Position numbers and translations under genes: made by a program. A DNA stretch of 30,928 bases from a virus: the IMG/VR virus record IMGVR_UViG_3300033153_002437, positions 1 through 30,928 of that record; one strand, 5' to 3'. The notes under the pieces are model-generated. The model was given only the letters and a program-made list of their open reading frames with translations, was not told the origin of the DNA and made no database searches. Positions 15,567 to 23,215 of this stretch are shown in pieces (position 1 is the stretch's first letter; each line of letters begins with the position of its first letter).

Positions 15567-17763
15567 CACCACATCCTTCTTCCTCAATATCTCCCTCTAT
15601 AGGAGTATGAGTATAATATAAGGACTTAAGCCCTAACTCTTCAGCACACATAATATCACTAAGTACTTCATAAGCTGAATCAGGTTTAGCATAAGCTAAT
15701 GACACTGATTGAGACATACAAAGGAACTTCTGACGTATTGCTGCTAATTCAATTACATCTTTATTAGCTACGTTGAAAGTAGTTTGATACCACTCTCTGT
15801 TCTGGTTAAGATTAGGGACAACAAATGGTAAAGAGTAAGTACCTTCCTGTATAGTTTTAAACTTACGGATTGGGTCCACTCCCTCTGTTGCTGTAATACA
15901 CTTACCAGAAGTAGCTGTTGGAGCTATAGATAATATACGTGAATTACGAATACCATACTTAAGCATTTCAGTTCTAAGTTCTTCCCAATTCATCCTAAGA
16001 GGATAATTTAAGTCAGAGTCAGTTTTACCTAAGATAGATAACTCATGAGGAAATAAGCCTTGAGACCATTTAGTTTCAGCCCATACTTCACATCTACTAC
16101 GTTCTTTAGCTAACTGTACTGATGCTTTAATAGCATAGTAAGATAGTTCCTCAAATAGTTCATGAGTTCCCATACGTGCATCCTTACAGTCCCATAGAAG
16201 CTTGTTAGAAGCTAACCAATTCGCATAGTTAGAAACACCAATGCCAAGGTTTCTATGCCTCTGAGAGTGTCTTAGACCTGCTTCGTTAGCATAGAATGAG
16301 TTATCTATAGCATTATCAGCTGACTTAACTAATAAGTACATAGCTTCTTCTTTTTGCTCTGAAGTAAACGTTGTCCACTTCATAAGATTTTTAGAAGCTA
16401 AGTTACATAGACCAATATCACCTTTACCAACACCTTCAACAGTGTCATAAGACATTGACATTTCAACACATAAGTTAGAAGCTGTGATCTCTCCAGCACC
16501 AATGTTTTGAAGGTTATTGTTATCTGTGAAGAATGTGTAATTATTACCTGTCTCTGTTTTAATTCTAGCAATATGATTACCTAATTCACGAGCACTGTAT
16601 TTGCGCTTATGAATTCTTGTATTTTTACTATATTTATCATACAGTTCTGAGAAGTTATCTCCCCATGAATACGTTAGATCCTGTGTCTTTGCCGGATCGA
16701 TTAGGTAAACATCTTCATCGTTTCTAATTGCATTAGATAAGGTTTTGTTCCACTTAATAGCATATTGTATCTTTCTAGCTCTATCTTCATCTTTACCTGA
16801 TTCTTCTTTAGCAGAAGTAATCTCAGGAGATTCATAATGGAACCAGTTGTAATAAGCTATTAAAGCACTTGAACGTGTAGAACCTTGATTGTAACTACCT
16901 ACTACTGCTTGTGCAGCCTGTAAGTAAGGTAATACACCTGAAGACTTGCCATTGTTACCTTTAATAGGAGAACCTTTAGCACGTATAGGTGATACATCCC
17001 ATGCATCACCACCACCGTACTTAGATTCTCTAGATAACATATTAAGCGACTCATTGATTCCTTCTAAAGAATCATCAGGTTTATTCATACAACAACTAAA
17101 TAATGATGGACTAGGTTTTAAACTATTCACCATCTTAGGTGTTGCCTCTGTTACTGAGTGAGACGCTAGTTGATGATACTTAGCTACGATAGCTTCAATA
17201 CCATCTTTATACATCAACTGTACTGCTACTCTCATGTAAACATGTTGAGGTAACTCAGTTATAGTTCCTTTATACTTGTTACAGTACTTCTGAACAAATA
17301 AGTTAAGACCTCCAAAAGTAAATATCTTATCATAGTCAGGGTTAATTGCTTCTGATAAAGTATGTAAGTCTTTATCCTCTATTTCATCTAAAACAGCTAC
17401 TGAGTAGAGTCCTAAGGACTCGTTGTTTGCTATGATATCAAAATAGTCAGGATATTGAGCTCTCTTAACACCTATATCTTTATGTAATTTTAAAAGATAT
17501 AAGTTCTTAGCTATTTCTTCCCATTTAGGAGTCATATCTGATATAAGATTAGAAGCTGTTGATATAGCCTCATCATATAGTTTAGTGATATGTATCTTAT
17601 TATGTATCTTAATTGACATTGCTTCTAGTAGCTGTTTAGCGAAAATCTTACTTCCACCAGCGGCCCATAGAAGCACTTCATATAACTTGTTAGGGTCATA
17701 CGGGGCTACAGTACCATTACGTTTTATAACGTTATGCTGCTTGTCAGCTACTAGTTTAATCAT
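15550..17763 (-). CDS. nrdA: Class I ribonucleotide reductase, large subunit (737 aa)
   Basis: NrdA reduces ribonucleotides to deoxyribonucleotides. The N-terminus has an ATP-cone start (VIKRNGTVAPYDPNKL). The active site is complete: Cys224 or Cys225 (LFSCCMN), NLCVE with Asn430, Cys432 (thiyl radical site) and Glu434, and Cys453 in GLCNLAS. Near the end SLYYTHTP gives the radical-transfer tyrosine pair, and the tail GCGDACGS provides the shuttling cysteines. There is no AGGA before the ATG; it lies 5 bases after the stop of the upstream 57-residue gene, so translation is probably coupled. The structured non-coding region at 18256-18539 forms the head of this transcript segment. Confidence 0.95.
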   Translation of the reverse strand: MIKLVADKQHNVIKRNGTVAPYDPNKLYEVLLWAAGGSKIFAKQLLEAMSIKIHNKIHITKLYDEAISTASNLISDMTPKWEEIAKNLYLLKLHKDIGVKRAQYPDYFDIIANNESLGLYSVAVLDEIEDKDLHTLSEAINPDYDKIFTFGGLNLFVQKYCNKYKGTITELPQHVYMRVAVQLMYKDGIEAIVAKYHQLASHSVTEATPKMVNSLKPSPSLFSCCMNKPDDSLEGINESLNMLSRESKYGGGDAWDVSPIRAKGSPIKGNNGKSSGVLPYLQAAQAVVGSYNQGSTRSSALIAYYNWFHYESPEITSAKEESGKDEDRARKIQYAIKWNKTLSNAIRNDEDVYLIDPAKTQDLTYSWGDNFSELYDKYSKNTRIHKRKYSARELGNHIARIKTETGNNYTFFTDNNNLQNIGAGEITASNLCVEMSMSYDTVEGVGKGDIGLCNLASKNLMKWTTFTSEQKEEAMYLLVKSADNAIDNSFYANEAGLRHSQRHRNLGIGVSNYANWLASNKLLWDCKDARMGTHELFEELSYYAIKASVQLAKERSRCEVWAETKWSQGLFPHELSILGKTDSDLNYPLRMNWEELRTEMLKYGIRNSRILSIAPTATSGKCITATEGVDPIRKFKTIQEGTYSLPFVVPNLNQNREWYQTTFNVANKDVIELAAIRQKFLCMSQSVSLAYAKPDSAYEVLSDIMCAEELGLKSLYYTHTPIEGDIEEEGCGDACGS

Positions 17764-17768
17764 TTAAT

Positions 17769-17942
17769 TTAAACTCTGTCTGCTGCTACTAATATTGCCC
17801 TAAGTGGTGTAATGTCTTTTTTAATCTCACCAATAGCCTTACGAATACGTGCAGATTCTGCCTTCGTTTGCTTTGTTTGATAATTTGTAATTAGTTCTAC
17901 AGCGTTTTCCAGCTGCCCTTTAAATTGTGTTAATTCGTTCAT
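17769..17942 (-). CDS. Small basic helical protein (57 aa), possibly histone H1/Hc1-like
   Basis: The gene was recovered by reading the gap before nrdA. It has a good site (AAAGGAAACAA) before the ATG at 17942 and overlaps the upstream gene by 23 bases. The chain is helical and Lys/Arg-rich in its second half (TKAESARIRKAIGEIKKDI) with regularly spaced Ala/Leu. It resembles small phage proteins annotated as histone-like, but this is a visual impression only. It could bind DNA or act as a helical adaptor. It is directly upstream of nrdA (5-base gap). Confidence 0.7.
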   Translation of the reverse strand: MNELTQFKGQLENAVELITNYQTKQTKAESARIRKAIGEIKKDITPLRAILVAADRV

Positions 17943-18255
17943 TTGTTTCCTTTAATTTGTTTTCTCTTTCTAATAGATCATAGTACCAAGGTTTGTCAGG
18001 ATTCAATATTGAATCTTGCCGTCTTTTATCTTGTTTCTCTAATTGGTCTATCAGGGATCTCATAGTCTCATATAATGTTCTACCATTTTTAATGTTAAAA
18101 AACCCATATTGTTCACCTGTATTCAATTCACTCTTATAGTCCATACACACAATTTCATCATCAGTATCTGTTAAGTATACCTGTAAGATAGGACGAAGTG
18201 TGTGCTTTGTTCCGTCAGAACTTACACAAGTTGTAAGGTTTTCTGCAGTTTCCAT
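17920..18255 (-). CDS. Hypothetical protein (111 aa)
   Basis: The family is not recognised. The first half is beta-like (KHTLRPILQVYLTDTDDEIVCMDY), and the second is a charged helix (YETMRSLIDQLEKQDKRRQDS, then LLERENKLKETNERI). The start follows AAGGTAACATATA. It is the first gene after the structured non-coding region and so the first of the nrd transcript segment; a regulator or RNA-binding role is conceivable but unsupported. Confidence 0.65.
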   Translation of the reverse strand: METAENLTTCVSSDGTKHTLRPILQVYLTDTDDEIVCMDYKSELNTGEQYGFFNIKNGRTLYETMRSLIDQLEKQDKRRQDSILNPDKPWYYDLLERENKLKETNERINTI

Positions 18256-18539
18256 TATATGTTACCTTGTTATTTGTTTTATTTAAAAGACCGTTCCTCA
18301 GCTATGTATAACATCTGAGGAGAGGGCCAGTGTTTAACTAGTACTAAAGCTATTTGCCATGATGATACTAGAGCCGCTGGTGCTACCAGCTGGTATTTTG
18401 TACTAGACCAAAAACTAATACGAGTTACGGTTGTTACCTCTTGCCTTGTTTTGGCCCTTGTGGCTAACGTCCTAAACGAACTCCGATGGTTTTATACCTT
18501 GTAGTTTTTAGTCTTCAAGCAGACTCTACACCTGTGGTA
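18256..18539 (-). ncRNA. Structured non-coding region between ssb and the nrd operon (possible RNA element, promoter or origin)
   Basis: This is the longest gene-free stretch in the window and visibly less AT-rich than its surroundings. No frame is open for long. It holds three strong hairpins and two longer-range pairings: 18296-18320 (CCTCAG/CTGAGG with inner ATGT/ACAT); 18376-18390 (GCTGGT/ACCAGC, 3-base loop); 18501-18529 (AGTCT/AGACT under GTAG/CTAC). The pairs 18338-18344 with 18400-18406 (CTAGTAC/GTACTAG) and 18323-18329 with 18452-18458 (AGGGCCA/TGGCCCT) nest around the middle hairpin. The nested plan suggests one folded RNA. Isolated 7-base pairings arise by chance in 280 bases, so the long-range pairs alone prove little. 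The strand is given as that of the genes on both sides. Confidence 0.5.
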
Positions 18540-19199
18540 CTACTTAGCTCCAGGAAATCCTGAAGGCTTCTTAGCTGCTCCACCACCTGGAAATCCGCCA
18601 GTACTAGCTTTAGGAGCTGTTTTATCTCCACCACTTTGTTGAGCTTTTTTCCATGCAGCTACAGCTTCAGCAGTAACTCCATCGTCATATTTAATCTCCT
18701 CAGCTACTGCTGAGTCTTTACTTAGACGCTCACCGATGTCTTCACCTGAGATGATTTCAGCACCAGATGCACCATCAGTTTGACGGTAGAAACGTTTAAC
18801 ATCAACGTTTTCTTTAATCTCACCTTTGTACATTCTGTATGATACTTGGATCCATACTTTAACAGCTACGTCATTTAATTCAGGAATACAAGATAACTCT
18901 TTATTACCTTTTTTAAATGTTACTGTTGTAGCTTCTGGATCAGATAATTCATCTGTACCAAGTACTGTAGCTAATGATTCTAAAATCTTGTAACCAAATG
19001 TTGGTTGTCCGTTGATACCAATGATGTTGTTACCATAAGACATTGCCTTATCAAAGAAGTAATTCAGTTGGACTGCTCCATTTGTTGTTGTGGCTACTTC
19101 ACCATGCTTTAATGTTAGGTCGTAGATACCAGATTTCTGGATATACCCACTACCGCCTTCTTGTTTAACTGACTCTTCCTTCACAACTAAAAATGCCAT
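18540..19199 (-). CDS. Single-stranded DNA-binding protein, phage type (219 aa)
   Basis: The protein probably coats ssDNA during replication and recombination. The core (residues 1-165) is a beta-rich OB-like domain (IYDLTLKHGEVATTTNGAVQLNYFF; VKVWIQVSYRMYKGEI). The C-terminus is a low-complexity Gly/Pro/Lys tail (GGFPGGGAAKKPSGFPGAK). Unlike bacterial SSB the tail ends basic, not acidic. The start follows AAAGGATAATC. It is directly downstream of the Sak4-like ATPase, a pairing frequent in phage recombination modules. The family is inferred from composition and context. Confidence 0.65.
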   Translation of the reverse strand: MAFLVVKEESVKQEGGSGYIQKSGIYDLTLKHGEVATTTNGAVQLNYFFDKAMSYGNNIIGINGQPTFGYKILESLATVLGTDELSDPEATTVTFKKGNKELSCIPELNDVAVKVWIQVSYRMYKGEIKENVDVKRFYRQTDGASGAEIISGEDIGERLSKDSAVAEEIKYDDGVTAEAVAAWKKAQQSGGDKTAPKASTGGFPGGGAAKKPSGFPGAK

Positions 19200-19231
19200 G
19201 ATTATCCTTTATGTTTAATTATTAAATTCTA

Positions 19232-19894
19232 TTATAGCACGAATTCTTGTGCTTCAACCTTACTTGCAGTAAGTTTAGCTATATGATCATTGATATCATA
19301 CTTATCACTTTCTACTGCATCTTCAAGACCGTCTAAAGTTGTACGACATGGGTGTTTCATAGAACGTTGGTGTATAATGAATTTACCTGATTTCTTTTCA
19401 ATAAAGATAGCTTCATTAACTACACTCATCCAACTACCAGCTTTACCAAATTGACCTGTTGCAGGTATAATGTGACGTGCTGTATCAGCATCAAAGATAG
19501 TATGAGCTACGATAACTACATTAATTCCATTTGCTATTAATACATCTTCAATATACGCATTAAGGTTTAATGTGTCTCTGTTATTATTTTTATGAATATC
19601 AAAGCCCTTAAAGTTATTGTCGTTGTATGCTTGCATAGTACTATAGAATTGTGTAACTGTATCTAAGACTATTGTCTCAGGAAGTTTACCTACCTTCTCT
19701 TGGTATACACCAAGTTTTTCATTGATAGTGTCAATTAATCCATCAATACCATTATATTCTGTGATATTCATGTGAGGTACAGCAAAGCCATATTCCTTGC
19801 GGTCAAAGTTTACTACCATAGCGTTACTGATCTTAGACGCTGTTGTTGATTTACCAGTGTTTTCAAACCCACTGATTAATAATTTTATTGCCAT
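19232..19894 (-). CDS. Sak4-like RecA-fold ATPase (220 aa)
   Basis: This is a RecA-core single-strand annealing ATPase of the Sak4 / phage AAA type. Walker A is GFENTGKST at residues 9-17, Walker B is ETIVLDTVTQF (about 73-83), and INVVIVAHT carries the sensor-like strand with its terminal polar residue. The length fits the Sak4 family (about 220-250). The start follows AAGGAGCCAGT. Its neighbours, SSB downstream and the PD-(D/E)XK nuclease upstream, complete a recombination set (exonuclease, annealase, SSB). In the 81 bases upstream there is a CCGGT/ACCGG hairpin at 19909-19923. Confidence 0.8.
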   Translation of the reverse strand: MAIKLLISGFENTGKSTTASKISNAMVVNFDRKEYGFAVPHMNITEYNGIDGLIDTINEKLGVYQEKVGKLPETIVLDTVTQFYSTMQAYNDNNFKGFDIHKNNNRDTLNLNAYIEDVLIANGINVVIVAHTIFDADTARHIIPATGQFGKAGSWMSVVNEAIFIEKKSGKFIIHQRSMKHPCRTTLDGLEDAVESDKYDINDHIAKLTASKVEAQEFVL

Positions 19895-19975
19895 ACTGGC
19901 TCCTTATCCGGTAACTAACCGGTTATTTCGTTTGACGAGAGTTTAAAGACTTCTTCTTGGTCATATTTGTTACTA

Positions 19976-20305
19976 TTAAACTAGAAGAATCACTTGTAAT
20001 GTAGTGCCAGAAGTAACTCTCATTATACTTCTATAGTCTCGCCATGGTCTAATATTTTCATCTTCTATATGTGTGACATTAAGGCCAGATAAGGATGTAA
20101 GATTTTTAGCAGTTATTTTAATAGAAGCATCAAATCTATACATGTTATTTAAAACTTTATTAGCTACTTTAAAAGTATAAAATTCCTTATTATCACATAT
20201 CTGATTCTCATAAGTCATTTCACACAACTCTTTAGTAGGGTTGTTATACCCAAACGAAAGTATTTTTAACTTGATATTTTCTATAGTATCTTTATCATAT
20301 TCCAT
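19976..20305 (-). CDS. Hypothetical protein (109 aa)
   Basis: The family is not recognised. The start follows TAAAGGCTAAAAAG. It shows a helical first quarter (DTIENIKLKILSFGY) and a beta-like remainder (RFDASIKITAKNLTSLSGLNVTHIE; MRVTSGTTLQVILLV). Two Cys (CEMTYENQIC) lie 8 apart. It lies within the recombination gene cluster. Confidence 0.65.
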   Translation of the reverse strand: MEYDKDTIENIKLKILSFGYNNPTKELCEMTYENQICDNKEFYTFKVANKVLNNMYRFDASIKITAKNLTSLSGLNVTHIEDENIRPWRDYRSIMRVTSGTTLQVILLV

Positions 20306-20320
20306 CTTTTTAGCCTTTAC

Positions 20321-20533
20321 TTACAAATCAAATGGTTTATTAAATTTTTCCCAAGACATTTTAATAGATTCTTGTTCTTTTCTACTTTGCCTATCTAGTT
20401 CTTTCCAAATTTCTTCTTGCTTTTTCCAGAACTCTTTATTCATAGGTTTATCTTTTAGTGCTTCAGCTACATCACTAAATGAATTTAGTACTTCAAAAAG
20501 TGTTTTATCCATACTATGGTCTTGGGATATCAT
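20321..20533 (-). CDS. Hypothetical highly charged helical protein (70 aa)
   Basis: The chain is almost entirely a Lys/Glu helix (EFWKKQEEIWKELDRQSRKEQE) and might be a coiled-coil adaptor. The start is uncertain: the ATG at 20533 overlaps the nuclease gene by 20 bases, and the ATG at 20512 follows the nuclease stop by one base; neither has AGGA. Coupling to the upstream gene is likely. Function unknown. Confidence 0.55.
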   Translation of the reverse strand: MISQDHSMDKTLFEVLNSFSDVAEALKDKPMNKEFWKKQEEIWKELDRQSRKEQESIKMSWEKFNKPFDL

Positions 20534-21353
20534 TTATCTTTTGACGATAATCAGCCATAAGTAGGTAACGCATGTCTGGCCAGTCTTTAAAACATTGAAC
20601 AGACTCTGCTATAAGCATTAGTATTCCTTCTATAAAGGCATATGCTTGATCATCAAACGGTACTGTGAAGTTCTTAGTACGCACTGGTAATGTTTTAGTA
20701 GGCTGTACTGCATAGCACAGCTCTACTTGGGATATTTTAATACCTTTCTGATGTAAGATGTAAGCATAAGTATAGGCTTGCAGCTTGTAAGCATACGTAA
20801 ACACTGATGGTAACTTAGATGCTGTCTTGTAGTCACGTACTGTCAACTGCCCTACTGGTTTATGTAAGTTATCATTAGGCACTGTAGATGTGATTGCATC
20901 GTACGTACCACCCACAAATATTCCTGGTAATAACTCATGAGAGATGTAATCTTCAGTTGCTATTGTGTTAGCTTCAAGGACGTAGTCCTTGATTAATAGC
21001 TCTGACATATTACGCCATAGGTCATGCATCTTACCTGTATCATACTCTTCATTGTCACCATAAGAGTCTATGTGAGCTTCGATAGCTTCAGCCAGTTCTG
21101 CTGAGTTATGAGGTTCTTTAGCCATAAGACTATTAGCTACTACTTCACAGCATGCATGTACACAAGTTCCGAGAACGGTAGCCGTGCTACCTGTAAACTT
21201 CTTAGGTACTCCTAAAAGGTTCTCACTGTACCAAGTTACTTTGTCTGAGAAGAACTTCTCCACTCCACTTGGTGATATTTTAAAAGCACCTTCTGGTAAT
21301 TGATCCTTACCGTCGTAGTACTCAAATAATTCATTATAATCTATTTTACCCAT
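20514..21353 (-). CDS. PD-(D/E)XK exonuclease, Cas4/RecB-like (279 aa)
   Basis: This is a RecB-family nuclease that probably resects DNA for phage recombination. The conserved motifs stand in order: His66 in GTCVHACCE, Asp152 in VGGTYDAI, Asp174 and Lys176 in VRDYKT, and Gln192-x3-Tyr in YKLQAYTYAY. No Cys cluster for an iron-sulfur centre is evident, unlike Cas4 proper. The start follows AGGAAAGATAA. It belongs to the same run as Sak4-like and SSB. Confidence 0.8.
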   Translation of the reverse strand: MGKIDYNELFEYYDGKDQLPEGAFKISPSGVEKFFSDKVTWYSENLLGVPKKFTGSTATVLGTCVHACCEVVANSLMAKEPHNSAELAEAIEAHIDSYGDNEEYDTGKMHDLWRNMSELLIKDYVLEANTIATEDYISHELLPGIFVGGTYDAITSTVPNDNLHKPVGQLTVRDYKTASKLPSVFTYAYKLQAYTYAYILHQKGIKISQVELCYAVQPTKTLPVRTKNFTVPFDDQAYAFIEGILMLIAESVQCFKDWPDMRYLLMADYRQKINDIPRP

Positions 21354-21365
21354 TTATCTTTCCTG

Positions 21366-21467
21366 TTATCTTTTTTTAAATATACTTTCTAAAGTATCCT
21401 CAATAGCATCTGATATTTTATATTTCCAATGCCATAAATATATCATTATTTCTTGTTTAAAGTTCAT
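21366..21467 (-). CDS. Microprotein (33 aa)
   Basis: The ATG lies in the last codons of the RusA-like gene (11-base overlap), and the stop is 12 bases before the nuclease gene's ATG, filling that gap. The protein is one amphipathic helix with Trp (IMIYLWHWKYKISDAIEDTL) and a basic end. No separate ribosome binding site is obvious; translation would be coupled. Function unknown. Confidence 0.45.
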   Translation of the reverse strand: MNFKQEIMIYLWHWKYKISDAIEDTLESIFKKR

Positions 21468-21882
21468 CGTCATCCCCTTTAACTTTTCTTACAAAGATCT
21501 CCATCCTGGGATTATCTTTATCTTGTTCTTTTGCGTAAAATGTTTCTTTCACACAAAACTGTACATTATCTTCTTCCACAACTCCAGCTTTTTGAGCCAT
21601 ATCTAAAAAATATTTGCTCATTAAAGCTCCTACATTTAATAGGTCACTACCTTTATTTTTATAGTAATATTCATATGCTACTTCATATTTTCCAATTACT
21701 TTAAATGGATGAGCTGCAAGTTGAGGCGTAAATACTTCACTGTATTTTTGTTTTACTTCATTTTGAATATAATAATGAGCCGTTCTCAGCCAATTCATCC
21801 CCACAAGAAAAGTTTTATCTTTCTTTGTTTTAAATGTTTGGATGTAATATACTGGTAAGGTTATATGTAGGTAATCATCCAT
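21457..21882 (-). CDS. RusA-like Holliday junction resolvase (141 aa)
   Basis: The protein probably cleaves branched DNA before packaging or during recombination. The RusA pattern is visible: Asp80-x2-Asn83 (GSDLLNVGALMSK), Asp94 in the following helix, and GVVEEDNVQF with acidic Asp105, then the final strand MEIFVRKV. The length fits RusA (about 120-140). The start follows AAGGATAAGTAATAA, which overlaps the preceding 21-residue ORF. The assignment rests on spacing of acidic residues and is moderately sure. Confidence 0.65.
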   Translation of the reverse strand: MDDYLHITLPVYYIQTFKTKKDKTFLVGMNWLRTAHYYIQNEVKQKYSEVFTPQLAAHPFKVIGKYEVAYEYYYKNKGSDLLNVGALMSKYFLDMAQKAGVVEEDNVQFCVKETFYAKEQDKDNPRMEIFVRKVKGDDDEL

Positions 21883-21885
21883 TTA

Positions 21886-21951
21886 TTACTTATCCTTAGC
21901 ATCTTTTTCTTCTGGCTCCCAGTACTCATAGTACGAACGTTTACTTGGCAT
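21886..21951 (-). CDS. Possible microprotein (21 aa)
   Basis: The frame has AGGAGTTGGTA before its ATG, overlaps the upstream stop (TAATG), and ends just before the RusA-like start. The product is MPSKRSYYEYWEPEEK followed by DAKDK: acidic, aromatic and probably disordered. It could equally be a leader that couples translation. Confidence 0.4.
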   Translation of the reverse strand: MPSKRSYYEYWEPEEKDAKDK

Positions 21952-22271
21952 TACCAACTCCTATCATATGAATTGTTACCACTAATTAAATGGTCATTGT
22001 TGTCATAAAATTTAGACTTTTTCCACATAAAATCTTTAGCAGACATCTTATCTTCTTTACTTAAGAATTTCTCATACCTATCTGTGTATATTCGAGAGCA
22101 CTCACATCTCTGTGTTTCAACATAACCACCACTATGTGCCCCTCCATAGTAAGTACTTTTACCAGAACAGCATTGAGGAGATTTAAACATGTGCCATTTT
22201 ACTCTCTTTTTCTCTTCTTTTAGTTTGGCTTTCTTTACTAGCTCTTTTGCTATGTCTAGTTCAGACTTCAT
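21951..22271 (-). CDS. Hypothetical Cys-rich basic protein (106 aa)
   Basis: I take the ATG at 22271 (AAGGAGATTAAAG); a longer frame would overlap the upstream gene widely. The N-terminus is a Lys-rich helix (DIAKELVKKAKLKEEKKRV). The centre has CCSGKSTYYGGAHSGG and CEC, a possible zinc-binding cluster similar to DnaJ-type or HNH-less zinc ribbons. The C-terminus is polar. It overlaps the upstream gene by 11 bases. Function unknown. Confidence 0.6.
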   Translation of the reverse strand: MKSELDIAKELVKKAKLKEEKKRVKWHMFKSPQCCSGKSTYYGGAHSGGYVETQRCECSRIYTDRYEKFLSKEDKMSAKDFMWKKSKFYDNNDHLISGNNSYDRSW

Positions 22272-22461
22272 CTTTAATCTCCTTAATACATCTACTATCA
22301 ACTTGAAAGTATCTACCCTCACGACCACTGCTTAAGTGAGCACCTGAGTAGCTCTCATCGTCAGCTTTTACTAGTATCATAGTGCCATAATCAGCTACTA
22401 TTGTACCTGTTTGCCCAGCATGTAATGATTTAGAAGTAGCCTCTACTTTACTGCTCAACAT
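22261..22461 (-). CDS. Hypothetical small beta-barrel protein, KOW/SH3-like (66 aa)
   Basis: Residues 14-34 (HAGQTGTIVADYGTMILVKAD) have the Gly-x-x-Gly strand pattern of KOW or SH3-like barrels. The start follows AAGGAGAGCCAG and overlaps the upstream stop. Such barrels often bind nucleic acid, but this is inference. Confidence 0.6.
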   Translation of the reverse strand: MLSSKVEATSKSLHAGQTGTIVADYGTMILVKADDESYSGAHLSSGREGRYFQVDSRCIKEIKDEV

Positions 22462-22708
22462 CTGGCTCTCCTTTATAAGGTCTAGCTATTAGAAGCTCAC
22501 TCGAAGGTACCCACCCTTTTTCATGCCATTCTAAATAAGATTGTACAGTACTACATCTCTGTATCCTATAACCCTGTAGCCCTTTAGCTGTGTATTCTGC
22601 CACTCTATCTTCATACTGTGATTTATTATATACACTCATTCCTGAGATAATAACTACTACAAATAATATACCTAACCATATAGTTAGCCAAAATATCTTA
22701 CTATCCAT
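22448..22708 (-). CDS. Single-pass membrane protein (86 aa)
   Basis: I use the ATG at 22708 (GGAG with 5-base spacing); the GTG two codons upstream overlaps the ribosome binding site. One strong membrane helix (about residues 5-24) is followed by a soluble, charged domain (YEDRVAEYTAKGLQGYRIQR). Topology is probably N-out/C-in or the reverse; no signal peptidase site is seen. Function unknown. Confidence 0.65.
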   Translation of the reverse strand: MDSKIFWLTIWLGILFVVVIISGMSVYNKSQYEDRVAEYTAKGLQGYRIQRCSTVQSYLEWHEKGWVPSSELLIARPYKGEPDVEQ

Positions 22709-22720
22709 TAACACTCCTTT

Positions 22721-22783
22721 TTATTTATTCAGCTCCATATATACTGCTGTCATCACAGTTGCTTGTATTCTTTTATTCAACAT
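22721..22783 (-). CDS. Microprotein (20 aa) repeating the primase C-terminal peptide
   Basis: The ORF MLNKRIQATVMTAVYMELNK starts at 22783 within the end of the 38-residue ORF (GGGAG about 9 bases upstream). Its core RIQATVMTAV is nearly the same as RLQATVMTAI, the last residues of the primase C-terminal domain encoded at 23217-23248. The four base differences are silent or conservative. It may be the remnant of a duplicated primase end. Confidence 0.4.
   Translation of the reverse strand: MLNKRIQATVMTAVYMELNK
22740..22771. repeat. 32-base direct repeat, copy 1 (28 of 32 identical)
   Basis: The copy aligns without gaps to 23217-23248, 477 bases away. Both are translated in the equivalent frame on the minus strand. 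Confidence 0.75.
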
Positions 22784-22889
22784 AGTGTTTCTCCCAGTAT
22801 TTAATACATGCTTCATCAGTTTCCATGTAACCTTCATTGTTGAAAAAGTACATACGTACCATTTCTAAGAACTCTTGTGTGTGTTTCAT
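22773..22889 (-). CDS. Small acidic protein (38 aa)
   Basis: The ATG at 22889 overlaps the stop of the upstream gene (TAATG), with AGGA 9 bases before. The product is helical with aromatic residues (QEFLEMVRMYFFNNEGYMET). It lies between the two copies of the 32-base repeat. Function unknown. Confidence 0.5.
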   Translation of the reverse strand: MKHTQEFLEMVRMYFFNNEGYMETDEACIKYWEKHYVE

Positions 22890-23206
22890 TATCTCAATCC
22901 TAAATCAAATTTCATGTTAGATATAAGTGCCTCTTTATTAGCCATTATTTTCTCATCTAACCATATTACTTTTTCTTCATCTTTAAATGTAAAGGTAACC
23001 TTATGACTAGCAGTAGTCTCTTGTACAGATACTTCTCTTTTAATGAACATTCCTCTAGTCTCTGTCCAGTAATCTGTTTTAATAATGGCATTATCTAAAG
23101 AATTATCTATATCAATAATTGTTATTGGCAGTTCTTTAAAATACTGCTGCATCTTATGTAGACCCTTAGTTTTAGCAGTTTTATTAAATTCTTCAATATT
23201 TATCAT
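22889..23206 (-). CDS. Hypothetical protein (105 aa)
   Basis: The family is not recognised. The start follows AAAGGATTGAT, 10 bases after the primase C-terminal frame ends. It shows a short helix, then beta-like segments (LPITIIDIDNSLDNAIIKTDY; SHKVTFTFKDEEKVIWL), and a final helix. It lies inside the segment bounded by the 32-base direct repeats, so it may have arrived with a duplication or insertion. Confidence 0.65.
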   Translation of the reverse strand: MINIEEFNKTAKTKGLHKMQQYFKELPITIIDIDNSLDNAIIKTDYWTETRGMFIKREVSVQETTASHKVTFTFKDEEKVIWLDEKIMANKEALISNMKFDLGLR

Positions 23207-23215
23207 ATCAATCCT

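Noticed and set aside
18296-18330. CTGAGGA as a hammerhead ribozyme core (CUGANGA)
   Set aside because: No GAAA core and no proper stems follow at the required spacing on either strand; the match belongs to a simple hairpin.
18256-18539. tRNA, tmRNA or RNase P RNA in the non-coding region
   Set aside because: No cloverleaf with a T-arm motif, no tmRNA ends and no ordered RNase P conserved regions could be found.
19935-19975. 13-codon basic ORF between the Sak4-like gene and its upstream neighbour
   Set aside because: It has no ribosome binding site and is too short to judge.
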